Below are positions 48,722-58,099 of a stretch of DNA of 64,000 nt, in pieces (the first letter of the stretch is position 1; each line of letters starts with the position of its first letter). The position numbers were made by a program, and so were the translations under genes. Below the pieces are notes generated by a model. It did not search any database, was not told the DNA's origin, and worked only from the letters and a program-made list of their open reading frames with translations. Source of the DNA: Aralia elata (Eukaryota > Streptophyta > Magnoliopsida > Apiales > Araliaceae). The stretch lies in contig CM068383.1 of the NCBI GenBank assembly GCA_034770075.1, positions 5,871,415 to 5,935,414 on the forward strand, written 5' to 3'.

Positions 48722-49074
48722 TTTAATTATAAAAATGAATTATAATAAAAGAGTATAAAGAATGAATCTTAATCTCCAAATAATGAACCAAACAATCCTT
48801 TAGAACATAACCGCCCCATATCATCACATTCATTAATATCCCCAGTTGCCACGTGGCAATAACGGTCCCACCACATTTATTGAAACAGTACCGTTAGTGG
48901 GAAAATGGGCCGAATCTTAAGGGCCGCGCCCAATAAAGGCAACACCCTTCCAAAATTAACCGCCACTTTCAGCCCTAATTTTCAAATCTCTCAAATCTCC
49001 TTTCTGCAACCTTCACCACCGCTTCCCTACCTTTCCAATCATTTGAATCTCGCATCTCGTTCTTCTATCCTTCA

Positions 49075-51482
49075 ATGGCAACCAATGACGCCTCAAGCTC
49101 TTCTAACCCATCGAAAACCAGTGCATCCGCGGCAGCTGCTAATGAGATCCTCCCTCCTACAGCAGCGATAACAACGGAAGCCACCACAGTCACCACCACT
49201 GCAATCGCATCAATTTCTACCGCCGCCGCACCACCAATTCCTTCCTCCGCCATCAAAACCAATTCCGCTTCCGGAGGACTCAGCGTTTCTTCCCAAGATC
49301 CTATCACAAGCTCCGATTTTCCTAGCAACCCCTTCTCTACTCCATCACCCCGAACCGAAGCCGAGCTTCAAAACATAAAGATGCTAGAAGAATACTCCTC
49401 AGACAAGACTTTTTACCATATAAACACCATATCCTCGCTTCAAACCAAAGATCTAACGTCTATCCGCGAACTGTACCAGATTCCCATATCTTACCAGATC
49501 CGCACACCCAACCTCAACGAAAGAATGTACCAACGCCCCAACGGCTGGACTGCTGTAACTGTCCAAGCCCTGAAGTATGGGCTCAGATTCCCCCTCAACC
49601 ACTTCATCCTCACTTTCCTCAGCGTGGTCGGGGTCGGGCTCGCCCAATTGGTTCCTAATTCCTTCATTCATTTGATCTGTTATATAGCTTTCTGCCACGA
49701 GTGCCAAGTCGAACCGACCATGGACTTTTTCTTTGCCCTATTCACCGTAATTCGATCGCGCGAAGCAGGATTTCGGCAAATCAGCAAGGTACCAGTCAAG
49801 GGGGCTCAAAAGAAATCCCTGATGAGGACCCCGACCAGCAACAAGGGATGGCACTCTCCCAATGGTTCTACATCAAAGGACCCGATACCAGCCTAATATC
49901 GGATTGGGTTGGCTTCAGCAAAAATACCAACAATATTGAAGCCTTCCCGTCCGAACCGCGCTTGGGAGAGTTCAAACAATTCATCAGCAAGATGCCCGAT
50001 GAGGAATGGGACTTCGAACTCCTCGGCAACCATACTTGGCTATACAATCATGGATGTAAGTACCTATCCTCGAACCTCAAACTAAGTTTTTATTGCTTGT
50101 AATTCCTTCTTACTAGTATAGATTTCTAACGCTTAACATCTTTCAGTAACGCTCATCAAGCCAGTCGCCCCGACCAACATCAGCCAAACAATTCCCCGAG
50201 CTACCGACCCGAATCTGGCCGATCCCAACGAGCCTTTGGAGGACGAGCCTCAGAATCGAATGCCGATAGCCGCCCGTCCAATCACGGCTATCCCAATGGC
50301 TCAAGTCCTTAAGAAAAGTACCTTGGAGATGAGCAGATCGGAAAAGATGGCCTTGATGAAGAAGCAACAGCTAAAGAAGAAGGTGCCACCCAACAGCCGC
50401 CCAAACCACTGAAGACTCCAGCAACAATTCCCGAACCGATCTCCCTAGGCATCATCGACGAAGAGACCGATGAGGAAGTACTGGAGCCTCTTGCAAAGAG
50501 ATCTCGCAAAGAGGCTTCTTCTCCAGTACTTCCATCCGGCCCTACCCAACAAGTCAAATCTCAATCAGGAGGATCTCACTCTTCCGACCAATTGGCTTCG
50601 GCCCCTTCGGCCCCTTCATCTAGCAATCGGGTCAAGCCACGGACTCTCTGGCCCCAAAACCCATCGGACCCGTTTCCCTATGATCTCCTCGAGCGCTTCG
50701 TCATGCCCGCCGATAACGATCGGTTTAAGAATCATTCTCCGGATCAATACCTGGAAGACTTCACAAGGCTTCAACTCCAGGTAAGACATCATTTCATACC
50801 GAGCCGCTTTTTCATTTGAACTTGATTCTGATCCATATTTTATACAGGCTAATGCCGTGTTTGCCCGATCTCTACCATCTCTGCTTAAATTGGCGAAGAA
50901 GAACAAGGAGATCGAGGCAGAAAACGAATTCCTGAAGGGTGACATTCGATCCCTGGAATCCGACTTAGAGAAGGAGAAGGATCTTCATATCGATATGAAA
51001 GATAAGCTCACCGAAGCCAATAGGGAGAACTATCAGCTTCGGAATCGGGTCGACATCCTTCAATCGGAAATTGCCGATCGGGAGAAACAGAATGAAAGGC
51101 TTTATGGAGGAGCGAGCCCTATTGAAGGAAAACGATTCCGATCAAAAGAAAGCAATAGCCGCCCTCAGAAGAACAGATGGAGAAGACCCACTTCAAATTG
51201 AAGGATCTGATCCAGGCCTACAACTCATTGGAGGAAGAGCACACCCAGTTGAAGAACCAAGGACCTCCGATGACCGAAGAAACCAAGTTCCAAATAATAG
51301 AGGAGTATAAGGCATCCCCCGAACTAACCGACAAGATTATCATGCAATTCTCTGAAGGGTATCAAAGCCACAAAGAGAAGATCAAAGAGAAGATGATGGC
51401 TGCGGGACTGGACACCTCTATCCTCGATTCTTCGGACGACGAAGAGGGGTCAGATGAACCGCCTACTTCCCCGACCCCATAG
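49075..51482 (+). CDS. antisense ORF of the Tat-like element, putative gypsy-type transposon (Transposase_28-like) family, spliced and frameshifted
   Basis: Runs opposite to gag-pol and converges on integrase, ending 161 bases from its stop. The start MATNDASSSSN is followed by a Ser/Ala/Thr-rich segment. A conserved region then contains RELYQIPISYQIRTPN, YGLRFPLNHFILTFL and PNSFIHLICYIAFC, and in a shifted frame WFYIKGPDTSLISDWVGF and NHTWLYNHG. This arrangement is typical of the plant family named putative gypsy-type transposon. Introns are likely: donor GT at 50056 to an acceptor ending at 50145, and a donor at 50780 (CAG/GTAAGA) to an acceptor ending at 50848 (TACAG). The C-terminal third is a long coiled coil (LLKLAKKNKEIEAENEFLK onward) with an acidic tail (DSSDDEEGSDEPPTSPTP). 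At least four single-base frameshifts break it, near 49.8, 50.35, 51.1 and 51.18 kb. The protein's role is unknown. Confidence 0.8.
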
Positions 51483-51643
51483 GGTGGTTCAACTGCTTTT
51501 TCTTTTCGGATGTAAATAACACAATTTGTAATTTCAACAACTATTAATGAAATATCCCAACATTTTCGTTTATACAACCTGATAGCATTTTATTTCAATG
51601 AACATAAAGATTTACATAATCGGCAATAAGAAATGGCTATGAC

Positions 51644-52993
51644 TTACTGGTAATATCTTCTAAGTCTTCCAGCATGCCAAGTATTCTTAATATCCGAACC
51701 GTCCATACCCCGAAGCCGGTAAGTTCCTGGCTTGGGCACCTCAACCACTTCATAAGGCCCTTCCCAGTTCGGCATAAGTTTGCCTGAATTCTGGGGAGTC
51801 GAGGCCGCTGCTTCCCGAAGCACCAGATCTCCAACCTCAAATCTCCTAACCTTTACCCCTTTGTTGTAGTGTTTGGCCGTCCTCTTCTGATAGGCCGCCA
51901 ACTTTATGACAGCTGACTCCCTAACCTCATCTAACAAATCCAGATTGAGGCGAAGTCCCTCGTCATTATATAACTCCCTGTATTGGCTGACTCGAAGTGA
52001 AGGAGATCCGATCTCAACAGGAATAAGGGCATCGGTCCCGTAAGCGAGACGAAAAGGCGAATCCCCTGTCGTTGTTCGAGTTGTTGTCCGATATGCCCAT
52101 AACACACTAAGCAACTCTTCGGGCCATCTTCCTTTGGCTTCATCCAACCTCCTTTTAATTCCATTGAGAAGAGTTCTATTAGTGACTTCCACCTGGCCGT
52201 TTGACTGAGGATGCGCCACCGAAGTCTTCCTGTGCTGAACTCCCAGATCTGTGAGAAATTCTTCGAACTTTGCACCTACAAACTGCCTCCCATTATCCGA
52301 TACTATTACCATTGGGATACCGAAGCGATACACAACGAATTCCTTAAGGAATTTAATACACTCTTGCTCCGTAATTGCTTTGAGAGGTTTAGCTTCTACC
52401 CACTTCGTCATATAGTCGATGGCCACAATAACAAAACTGACCTGCCCCTTAGCCTTTGGCAAGGGTCCTAGTAAATCAATCCCCCATACAACAAACGGAA
52501 TGGGTGATAATACCGAATACAACTCTTCGGGAGGTTGGTGAGGGATCGTCCCATTCAACTGACATTTAGGGCACTTCTTAACAAATTCTCTAGATTCTTG
52601 GAAGATGGTTGGCCAGTAGTAGCCCTGCCGTAGAATCTTGTATGCTAATGCCTTAGCGCCCATATGGTCTCCACATATACCTTCATGGACTTCCCGAAGT
52701 GTATAATCAGCTTCGGAAGGGGTCAGACACTTCTGTAGCGGAGAAGAAAACGCCCTTCGGTATAGGTCCCCATCGATCAAGATGAAAAACGAACTTCGAT
52801 GCTTGATTTTCTTGGCTTCTAACCGATCCGAAGGAAGGACGCCATCCGCCAGATAGGAAATATACGGCGTGAGCCAACAGTCCATCCTTTCTATCGGGAG
52901 CACCTCTGTCCTTCGAATGCTCGAGTCCCCCAGGACCTCCAGGTAGACTGACCCACTAAAAGAAGCAGTTTCCGTTGTAGCCAATTTTGCCAA
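51644..52993 (-). CDS. integrase of the Tat-like element
   Basis: A 449-residue open frame. The zinc-binding HHCC region is seen as HEGICGDHMGAK...CPKCQ. The catalytic core has the D,D,E residues in WGIDLLGPLP, IVSDNGRQF and GQVEVTNRT, and the C-terminal part has the usual PNWEGPYEVVEV and WHAGRLRRYY motifs. It inserts element DNA into the chromosome. Its N-terminal frame overlaps the RNase H frame by 38 bases in another phase because of a one-base frameshift near 52980. The stop lies 161 bases from the convergent antisense ORF. Confidence 0.95.
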   Translation of the reverse strand: MAKLATTETASFSGSVYLEVLGDSSIRRTEVLPIERMDCWLTPYISYLADGVLPSDRLEAKKIKHRSSFFILIDGDLYRRAFSSPLQKCLTPSEADYTLREVHEGICGDHMGAKALAYKILRQGYYWPTIFQESREFVKKCPKCQLNGTIPHQPPEELYSVLSPIPFVVWGIDLLGPLPKAKGQVSFVIVAIDYMTKWVEAKPLKAITEQECIKFLKEFVVYRFGIPMVIVSDNGRQFVGAKFEEFLTDLGVQHRKTSVAHPQSNGQVEVTNRTLLNGIKRRLDEAKGRWPEELLSVLWAYRTTTRTTTGDSPFRLAYGTDALIPVEIGSPSLRVSQYRELYNDEGLRLNLDLLDEVRESAVIKLAAYQKRTAKHYNKGVKVRRFEVGDLVLREAAASTPQNSGKLMPNWEGPYEVVEVPKPGTYRLRGMDGSDIKNTWHAGRLRRYYQ

Positions 52994-53954
52994 GGCAATC
53001 GGCTACGGTGTTGTCTTCCCGACCAACTCCTTGCACACTATATGATTCAAAATAATGTAGTCGGTTTTTAACAGCAGATAAGTATTTCGTCATCCGATCC
53101 CCACGAGCTTCATAATCTCCTACTATCTGCTTAACCACTAACTGAGAATCGCTGAAGATGACTAAGCGTTTTACTTCCAAACTTCTTGCTAACCGCAATC
53201 CGGCCAAAATGGCTTCATACTCTGCCTCATTATTGGTCGCTTTGAACTCAAAGCGAATGGCCTGCTGAACCTTAAATCCCTCCGGGCTAATCAATATGAC
53301 CCCTGCTCCACTAACATCCGAAGTCGAAGAGCCATCTACATACAAAGTCCACGACACATGAGCTGCTTGATCGCCCGACACCGAACTCACTACCATTGCA
53401 CCATCATCGGTATCGGGTTCGGTAAACGAGCACTCTACTATGAAGTCAGCTAACGCCTGACCCTTAATGGCAGTCCGAGGATGATAGTCTATGATAAACT
53501 GAGTCAACTCCATTGCCCAAGCAGAGAGGCGTCCCGACAAATCTGGCTTATTCATGATCTTTTTCAGCGGCTGATCAGTGTATACTACCACCAACCTCCC
53601 TTGGAAATAATGCCTCAGCTTCCTGCTTGCTATGACAAGTGCATAAGCGAATTTTTCCAAGTTGGGGTATCTGGTTTCGGCATCCCGAAGCACATGGCTA
53701 ACATAGTAGACGGGGCACTGCCTGCCCCCTACTTCGCGAAGTAATACAGCTCCCACCGCCAATGAACTCGCCGCCAGATACAGGTATAGGGGTTCCGAAG
53801 GAATGGGCTTCACCAGAAGTGGAGCTGAGGAAAGATACCTCTTGATTCCTTGGAACGCGTCTTCACACTCTGATGTCCATTGGAAGGTCTTTTCATTCTT
53901 CGGCCCTTTCAAAGTGTTAAAGAAGGGTAGACACCGTTCCGCCGATTTTGACAT
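52956..53954 (-). CDS. RNase H and second (archaeal-type) RNase H domain of the Tat-like element
   Basis: The first part (EPLYLYLAASSLAVGAVLL, YYVSHVLRDAETRY, GRLVVVYTDQPLKKIM) is the Ty3 RNase H region. A second RNase H-like domain follows: WTLYVDGSSTSDVSGAGVIL, ATNNEAEYEAILAGL and VIFSDSQLVVKQI, with Asp, Glu and Asp in catalytic places. The dual RNase H arrangement is a hallmark of the Tat lineage. The frame runs out after VGREDNTVAD, where a one-base shift leads into integrase. A separate shift near 53980 divides it from reverse transcriptase. Confidence 0.93.
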   Translation of the reverse strand: MSKSAERCLPFFNTLKGPKNEKTFQWTSECEDAFQGIKRYLSSAPLLVKPIPSEPLYLYLAASSLAVGAVLLREVGGRQCPVYYVSHVLRDAETRYPNLEKFAYALVIASRKLRHYFQGRLVVVYTDQPLKKIMNKPDLSGRLSAWAMELTQFIIDYHPRTAIKGQALADFIVECSFTEPDTDDGAMVVSSVSGDQAAHVSWTLYVDGSSTSDVSGAGVILISPEGFKVQQAIRFEFKATNNEAEYEAILAGLRLARSLEVKRLVIFSDSQLVVKQIVGDYEARGDRMTKYLSAVKNRLHYFESYSVQGVGREDNTVADCLGKIGYNGNCFF

Positions 53955-53976
53955 GAACCTCCGAAGCGCAGCAATC

Positions 53977-55230
53977 CTAACCAGTCAATCGCTGTACGTC
54001 TTTGAAAGATTGGGGAGACTTCATGTCTAAAATGGCACTGATCTTTTCCGGATTAGCTTCGATCCCCCTCTTGCTGAGCAAATACCCCAGAAATTTACCC
54101 GAACCAAGTCCAAAAGTACACTTGGTAGGGTTCAGCCGAAGCTTGTACTTTCTGATCGTCTCAAAGCAGTTTTCCAGATCATCCAAATGGTTCCGAACTC
54201 CCACGCTTTTGACGATCATGTCGTCCACGTATACCTCCATGCTTCGACCCAGTAACTTGGCGAACACATAGTTCATCATTCTCTGATATGTGGCTCCCGC
54301 ATTTAGCAATCCGAACGTCATTTTCTTGTATGCGTATATTGCTCGATGCGTGATGAACGCCGTCTTCGGCATGTCCTTCTTGTCCATGGAGATCTGATGA
54401 TATCCAGAGAAAGCGTCCATGAAGCTAAGCATGTTGAAACCTGATGTCGCATCAATCAACTGGTCGATGTGCGGAAGAGGGTAAAAATCCTTCGGACAAG
54501 CCTTATTCAGATCGGTATAATCTATGCAGACTCTCCATTTGCCATTCTGTTTCCGCACTAGCACCACATTTGCTAGCCACTCGGGGTAATCAATTTCATA
54601 AATGAAATCCGCCTTTAGCAATTTGGCGATCTCATCGTCAATGATCTTTTTGCCTATCAGGAGCGAAGATCCTCCTCTTCTGACGGATAGGCTTCCTAGA
54701 AGAGTCAATACACAGCTTATGAACCGCCACCGACTTATCGACCCCAGGCATGTCAGAAGGCTCCCATGCAAAAATGTCCCGCATATACCCGAAGTAGCTC
54801 GATTAGGCTTGTTCGAAATGGCTCTATCAAACCCTGCGCCTATCTTGATCAGTTTATCGCCCTTTCCAACAATCAATTCTACCTCCTCTGTCTCTTCAGC
54901 AGGCAACGCAAGGGGTTCGGAATTTCCCTCGGTGAACGGCTCGACTTCTATAGCCATTGTTTGTTTCTGCTTGCTGACTCCAACCGCCGAGGATATCAAC
55001 GAATTCCGATAACACCTGCGTGCCATGTCTAGATCACCCTTTACCTCACCGACCCCCTCCGAAGTCGGGAACTTAATTTTGAAGTGACCTATGGAGGTAA
55101 CAGCCTGAAGTGCAGCCAAAGTGGGTCTACCCAGAATGGCATTATAGGCCGAATCTACCTGGACCACAAAAAATCTGACTATGACTTCTACCTGCCTCGG
55201 TGCCGTACCAAAGATAACCGGCAGTTCCAA
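53977..55230 (-). CDS. end of protease plus reverse transcriptase of the Tat-like element
   Basis: Begins with the C-terminal part of the aspartic protease (AYNAILGRPTLAAL), then a linker, then reverse transcriptase. The RT shows WRVCIDYTDLNKACPKDFYP, MDAFSGYHQISM, MTFGLLNAGATYQ and the active-site YVDDM, with LGYLLSKRGIEANPEKI at the end. It copies element RNA to DNA. The frame ends at LTG, just before the connection domain, through a single-base shift, and starts by a shift within protease near 55225. Confidence 0.95.
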   Translation of the reverse strand: MELPVIFGTAPRQVEVIVRFFVVQVDSAYNAILGRPTLAALQAVTSIGHFKIKFPTSEGVGEVKGDLDMARRCYRNSLISSAVGVSKQKQTMAIEVEPFTEGNSEPLALPAEETEEVELIVGKGDKLIKIGAGFDRAISNKPNRATSGICGTFLHGSLLTCLGSISRWRFISCVLTLLGSLSVRRGGSSLLIGKKIIDDEIAKLLKADFIYEIDYPEWLANVVLVRKQNGKWRVCIDYTDLNKACPKDFYPLPHIDQLIDATSGFNMLSFMDAFSGYHQISMDKKDMPKTAFITHRAIYAYKKMTFGLLNAGATYQRMMNYVFAKLLGRSMEVYVDDMIVKSVGVRNHLDDLENCFETIRKYKLRLNPTKCTFGLGSGKFLGYLLSKRGIEANPEKISAILDMKSPQSFKDVQRLTG

Positions 55231-56246
55231 CGGTTTCCGGACACGCGAACAGGATCATTGCTGAAGCCATACAACGGAGATTCCTGACCCACCTCCATCC
55301 TTGCTCCCCCCAGGTCTAGCCTATTGTATGCATGAGTAAACAATATGTCGACCGAAGATCCATTATCGATCATTATTCGCTTCATATCCATGGATCCGAC
55401 CTGGGCTGTGATGGCCAGCGCCCCTTCATGGGGATCAATTGGTTCCGAGGGGTAATCCTCCTCGGTAAATGATATTACCGTGTTGAGAAACGGTCGATCT
55501 CTAGCCGAAGGTCGTTCCGAAACCGATAACACGGCATCCATCAGGCCACTCCTCTTTCTCCCAACTTTCTTCCCGAACGTTCCTCCAGTGATGACATCAG
55601 CACAATTTCGTGGAGGGTTCGGTGGAGGTGGTGCCTCGAGGCGTCTTTCTCGGTTTGACCCTCTTTGGCCTTCCGAACTGGAATTCTGCCGACCTACTAC
55701 ATACTGAACCAATTCACCATTTTGGATTTTCTTCTCAATTAAATCCTTCAGATTGTAACAATCCTCCGTACTATGACCAGATGTCTGATGATATTCACAA
55801 TAACGATTAGGGTTGCCCCGGTGGGATCGGGTAGTGGTTGGACAGGGTTCAAACGAAGGCTGATTTCTGATCTCTTCCAGAATCCTCGTTCGATCTGTAG
55901 TGAGGGGGGTATACACCTTATTCACATTCTTCTTCGGGTAAGGTGGTTTGCCTCCTGTATTAACCCCACCTTGACCGCCTCCCGAGCTAGGTCCACCATA
56001 GAAATTGCCTCTTGGCTGGTTGCTAGGCCGAGGAATATGGTTCCTATCTTTCTGTTTCGTACTTTCTTCATTCCGATCTTGAGGATTTAAGCTTTTATAG
56101 GCTTCTTCTATGGTAATGAGTCCTTCAGCTCGACCATAGGTTTCAGCTAAATCCATTGGGGGGTTGAGAATGAGGTCTTTCCACAAATCTTTCGACTTCG
56201 TAGCATCCAGACCCGTTGTGAAAAAACCCAACTGCTTGTTGTACAT
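55188..56246 (-). CDS. C-terminal Gag and protease of the Tat-like element
   Basis: Continues Gag in another frame after a shift in a T run near 56220. It contains a zinc-knuckle variant YCEYHQTSGHSTEDC (C-x2-H-x4-H-x4-C, with His in place of the second Cys), then a basic linker and the start of a retropepsin-like protease (MIDNGSSVDILFTHAYNRL). In this the usual D-S/T-G is D-N-G, as in many plant Ty3 elements. It overlaps the upstream Gag frame by 104 bases. Confidence 0.9.
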   Translation of the reverse strand: MYNKQLGFFTTGLDATKSKDLWKDLILNPPMDLAETYGRAEGLITIEEAYKSLNPQDRNEESTKQKDRNHIPRPSNQPRGNFYGGPSSGGGQGGVNTGGKPPYPKKNVNKVYTPLTTDRTRILEEIRNQPSFEPCPTTTRSHRGNPNRYCEYHQTSGHSTEDCYNLKDLIEKKIQNGELVQYVVGRQNSSSEGQRGSNRERRLEAPPPPNPPRNCADVITGGTFGKKVGRKRSGLMDAVLSVSERPSARDRPFLNTVISFTEEDYPSEPIDPHEGALAITAQVGSMDMKRIMIDNGSSVDILFTHAYNRLDLGGARMEVGQESPLYGFSNDPVRVSGNRWNCRLSLVRHRGR

Positions 56247-57525
56247 TCAAACTGGTCACGGTACCAGCCAAGTCTCGAAATCTTTTCACATACTCACCCA
56301 AACTCTCACCCGATCTCTGCTTTACTTGGGTTAGAGCAGTAGTCAGCTTTCCTCTCTTCTTATTGCTCCCAAATCGCGCATGAAACTTATTACTTAGATC
56401 TTGCCACGACCCGATAGAGTTCGGGGGGAGAGACACCATCCATTCTCGAGCTGACAGCTTCAGAGTTGTGACGAACATGTGGCACTTAGCAGCATCCGGA
56501 TGATCATAATAATTCATCACTTGATTATACCCGTGAGTATGATCATAGGGATCACCAGTACCATCGTAAGAATCTAGGGGAGGCATTTTCTTGGTCTTGT
56601 CTGCTTTGACCTGTTCAATCTCCCTAGTGAAAGGTGAATTTGTTACGTTCGGCAACTCCCTGGCCTGAACCACCGCGGCTAGTTTTTCTTCTAACTCAGC
56701 CAATCGTTTAACAACGGGATCGGTTTCGCTTCTTCGGGGTGGCGACCGAGGCCTGCCACCCGAACCGGATCTCCCTCCTTCATTACTATTACCGTGTCGA
56801 GAACGGCTTATCCGCCTGTTCCGATCTGGAGTGTGGCTCCTGGGCCTGCTTCGGTCCTGTGAGCGGCTTCTGTGCCTTCTGCGATCAGGGGAGCGGCTCT
56901 GACGCCGGCTCATCAGGCGCAAAGGGCTTTGATGTCTGCTACGGATTGGGGAGCGACTATCTCGCCTGCTCTCATTCTCCGAGCGGTTATGTCGCCGGCT
57001 CCGAACCGGGGAGCGGCTCTGTCGCCTGCTCCGAACTGGGGAGCGGCTCTGACGCCTGCTCCGAACTGGGGAGCGGCTCTGACGCCTGCTCCGAACTGGG
57101 GAGCGGCTCTGACGCCTGCTCCGAACTGGGTCGGAACCATCCGAACGATTAGTCCTGGACTGGTTCCTGTCAGTGTTCTGTCGGCCAGGGGGTCGGCTTG
57201 ATGAAACCTCCTCCTGTCCTTCCAGCCTGGCCAAATGTTCAGCTATTTCTCGCTGCTGTTGGCGTAAGGCCTCCATTACTTCCTGATCTTTTGCCCTTCG
57301 TTGGGTCAGGATCCATTGCCGTTTATCTCCATGATCGGCATTACTGCCTGAATGAACAAGGGTTCGAGCTGGGTTGGTAGTCATATGAGCCGAAGGTTCT
57401 GGCGTCTGCTGGTTTGTGTGAAACAGACGACGACGAACCGGGGCAGATTGGACTTGCAAAGGCACCCTAGTCCGACCCCTTGGTCCCAACCTTTCCCTAT
57501 AAAGCCGACGACCTGAGTCGGTCAA
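56143..57525 (-). CDS. Gag of the Tat-like element with an RS-repeat domain
   Basis: A 460-residue frame starting MTDSGRRLYRERLGPRGR. Residues about 70-105 form a helical segment (EVMEALRQQQREIAEHLARL). Residues about 130-245 are an Arg/Ser-dipeptide domain with repeated SRRQSRSPVR. The capsid-like retrotransposon Gag region follows, with MPPLDSYDGTGDPYDH, KCHMFVTTLKLSAREWM, PPNSIGSWQDLSNKFHARF and KQRSGESLGEYVKRFRDLAG. Gag packages element RNA. The authentic reading leaves this frame near 56220 for the frame at 55188-56246. An RS-rich N-terminal extension of this kind resembles SR splicing proteins and is unusual for a plant Gag as far as I know. Confidence 0.93.
   Translation of the reverse strand: MTDSGRRLYRERLGPRGRTRVPLQVQSAPVRRRLFHTNQQTPEPSAHMTTNPARTLVHSGSNADHGDKRQWILTQRRAKDQEVMEALRQQQREIAEHLARLEGQEEVSSSRPPGRQNTDRNQSRTNRSDGSDPVRSRRQSRSPVRSRRQSRSPVRSRRQSRSPVRSRRQSRSPVRSRRHNRSENESRRDSRSPIRSRHQSPLRLMSRRQSRSPDRRRHRSRSQDRSRPRSHTPDRNRRISRSRHGNSNEGGRSGSGGRPRSPPRRSETDPVVKRLAELEEKLAAVVQARELPNVTNSPFTREIEQVKADKTKKMPPLDSYDGTGDPYDHTHGYNQVMNYYDHPDAAKCHMFVTTLKLSAREWMVSLPPNSIGSWQDLSNKFHARFGSNKKRGKLTTALTQVKQRSGESLGEYVKRFRDLAGTVTSLNVQQAVGFFHNGSGCYEVERFVERPHSQPPNGFS
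57011..57130 (-). repeat. four 30-base tandem repeats encoding the Gag RS domain
   Basis: Units start at 57011, 57041, 57071 and 57101; on the plus strand each begins GAGCGGCTCTG and ends CCGAACTGGG. They are nearly identical, and degenerate units continue on the lower-coordinate side to about 56800. Each unit codes for ten residues of the RS pattern. Confidence 0.95.
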
Positions 57526-57638
57526 GGACCGACCTACGAGTTGGTGTATGGGAATCAGCTGATCTTTCCCCTCCGTTATGGGCTGTATTCACCATATCTG
57601 TTCCCTAGCTTTAACAGTGACTGTGAACTAACACTAAA

Positions 57639-57658
57639 GGCCCTCCTTCTAGCGCCAA
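57639..57658 (-). promoter_or_regulatory. primer-binding site of the Tat-like element
   Basis: On the minus strand TTGGCGCTAGAAGGAGGGCC follows the 5' LTR directly, as expected for tRNA-primed synthesis. The tRNA species was not determined. Confidence 0.75.
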
Positions 57659-58094
57659 TGTTAACGCCAAGATTTGTCTGCGCACTTCAGTCACTACAAA
57701 ATGCGCTAATCCTGCACAATAACGAAACCTCACTCAAAGTTCCGGGTGGTTTTGCCACCGGGGGATAGCTCAGGCGTGAGAATTAGTACAGGCTATATCA
57801 AGGTTTTGATAACAATGGAGGTTTTTAGTTTAGTGTTTAGTTTTGCATTACCTTTGAAATGTAGAGGAAAGCCTTATATATACACTCCCACTTGCCATCA
57901 TCACGCCAGGTCCCACTTGACAGTATAAAGCATACGTCCCATCAACCAAATCATAATAAATGCTTTAGTCAGAATATAAGTCAACTTAGTTAAGAGATAA
58001 CTTCCTTAACCAAATTACTTCTCTGCATCCCGAACCCACACCCCGGGTCGGATCTAGCACATCGGGTCGGGAGTCCCGAACCCAGAACCCAACA
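57659..58094 (-). repeat. 5' LTR of the Tat-like element
   Basis: 436 bases, identical to the other LTR but for one base. It would carry the promoter for the minus-strand genomic RNA. Confidence 0.97.
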
Positions 58095-58099
58095 ATCAC

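Larger units (their letters stand above)
48273..58094 (-). mobile_element. complete Ty3/gypsy LTR retrotransposon, Tat-like lineage, 9.8 kb
   Basis: Flanked by the 5-base target duplication ATCAC (48268-48272 and 58095-58099). Two 436-base LTRs begin TG and end CA. The element reads on the minus strand: 5' LTR, primer site, gag, protease, reverse transcriptase, RNase H, second RNase H-like domain, integrase, polypurine tract, 3' LTR. An antisense ORF lies between integrase and the 3' LTR. Domain order PR-RT-RH-aRH-INT and the antisense extra ORF fit the Tat/Retand group of plant Ty3 elements. The near-identical LTRs show a recent insertion. All coding frames are interrupted by single-base frameshifts, so this copy as sequenced would not make intact proteins. 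It is an endogenous plant transposon and has no envelope-like gene that I can see. Confidence 0.96.

Noticed and set aside
57011..57130. Regular 30-base repeats suggesting a CRISPR-like array
   Set aside because: Units are contiguous without spacers, are in a plant transposon, and encode the RS repeats of Gag.
56739..57201. Ser/Gly/Cys- and Ala/Pro-rich plus-strand frames with repeats
   Set aside because: Antisense shadows of the RS repeat in gag.
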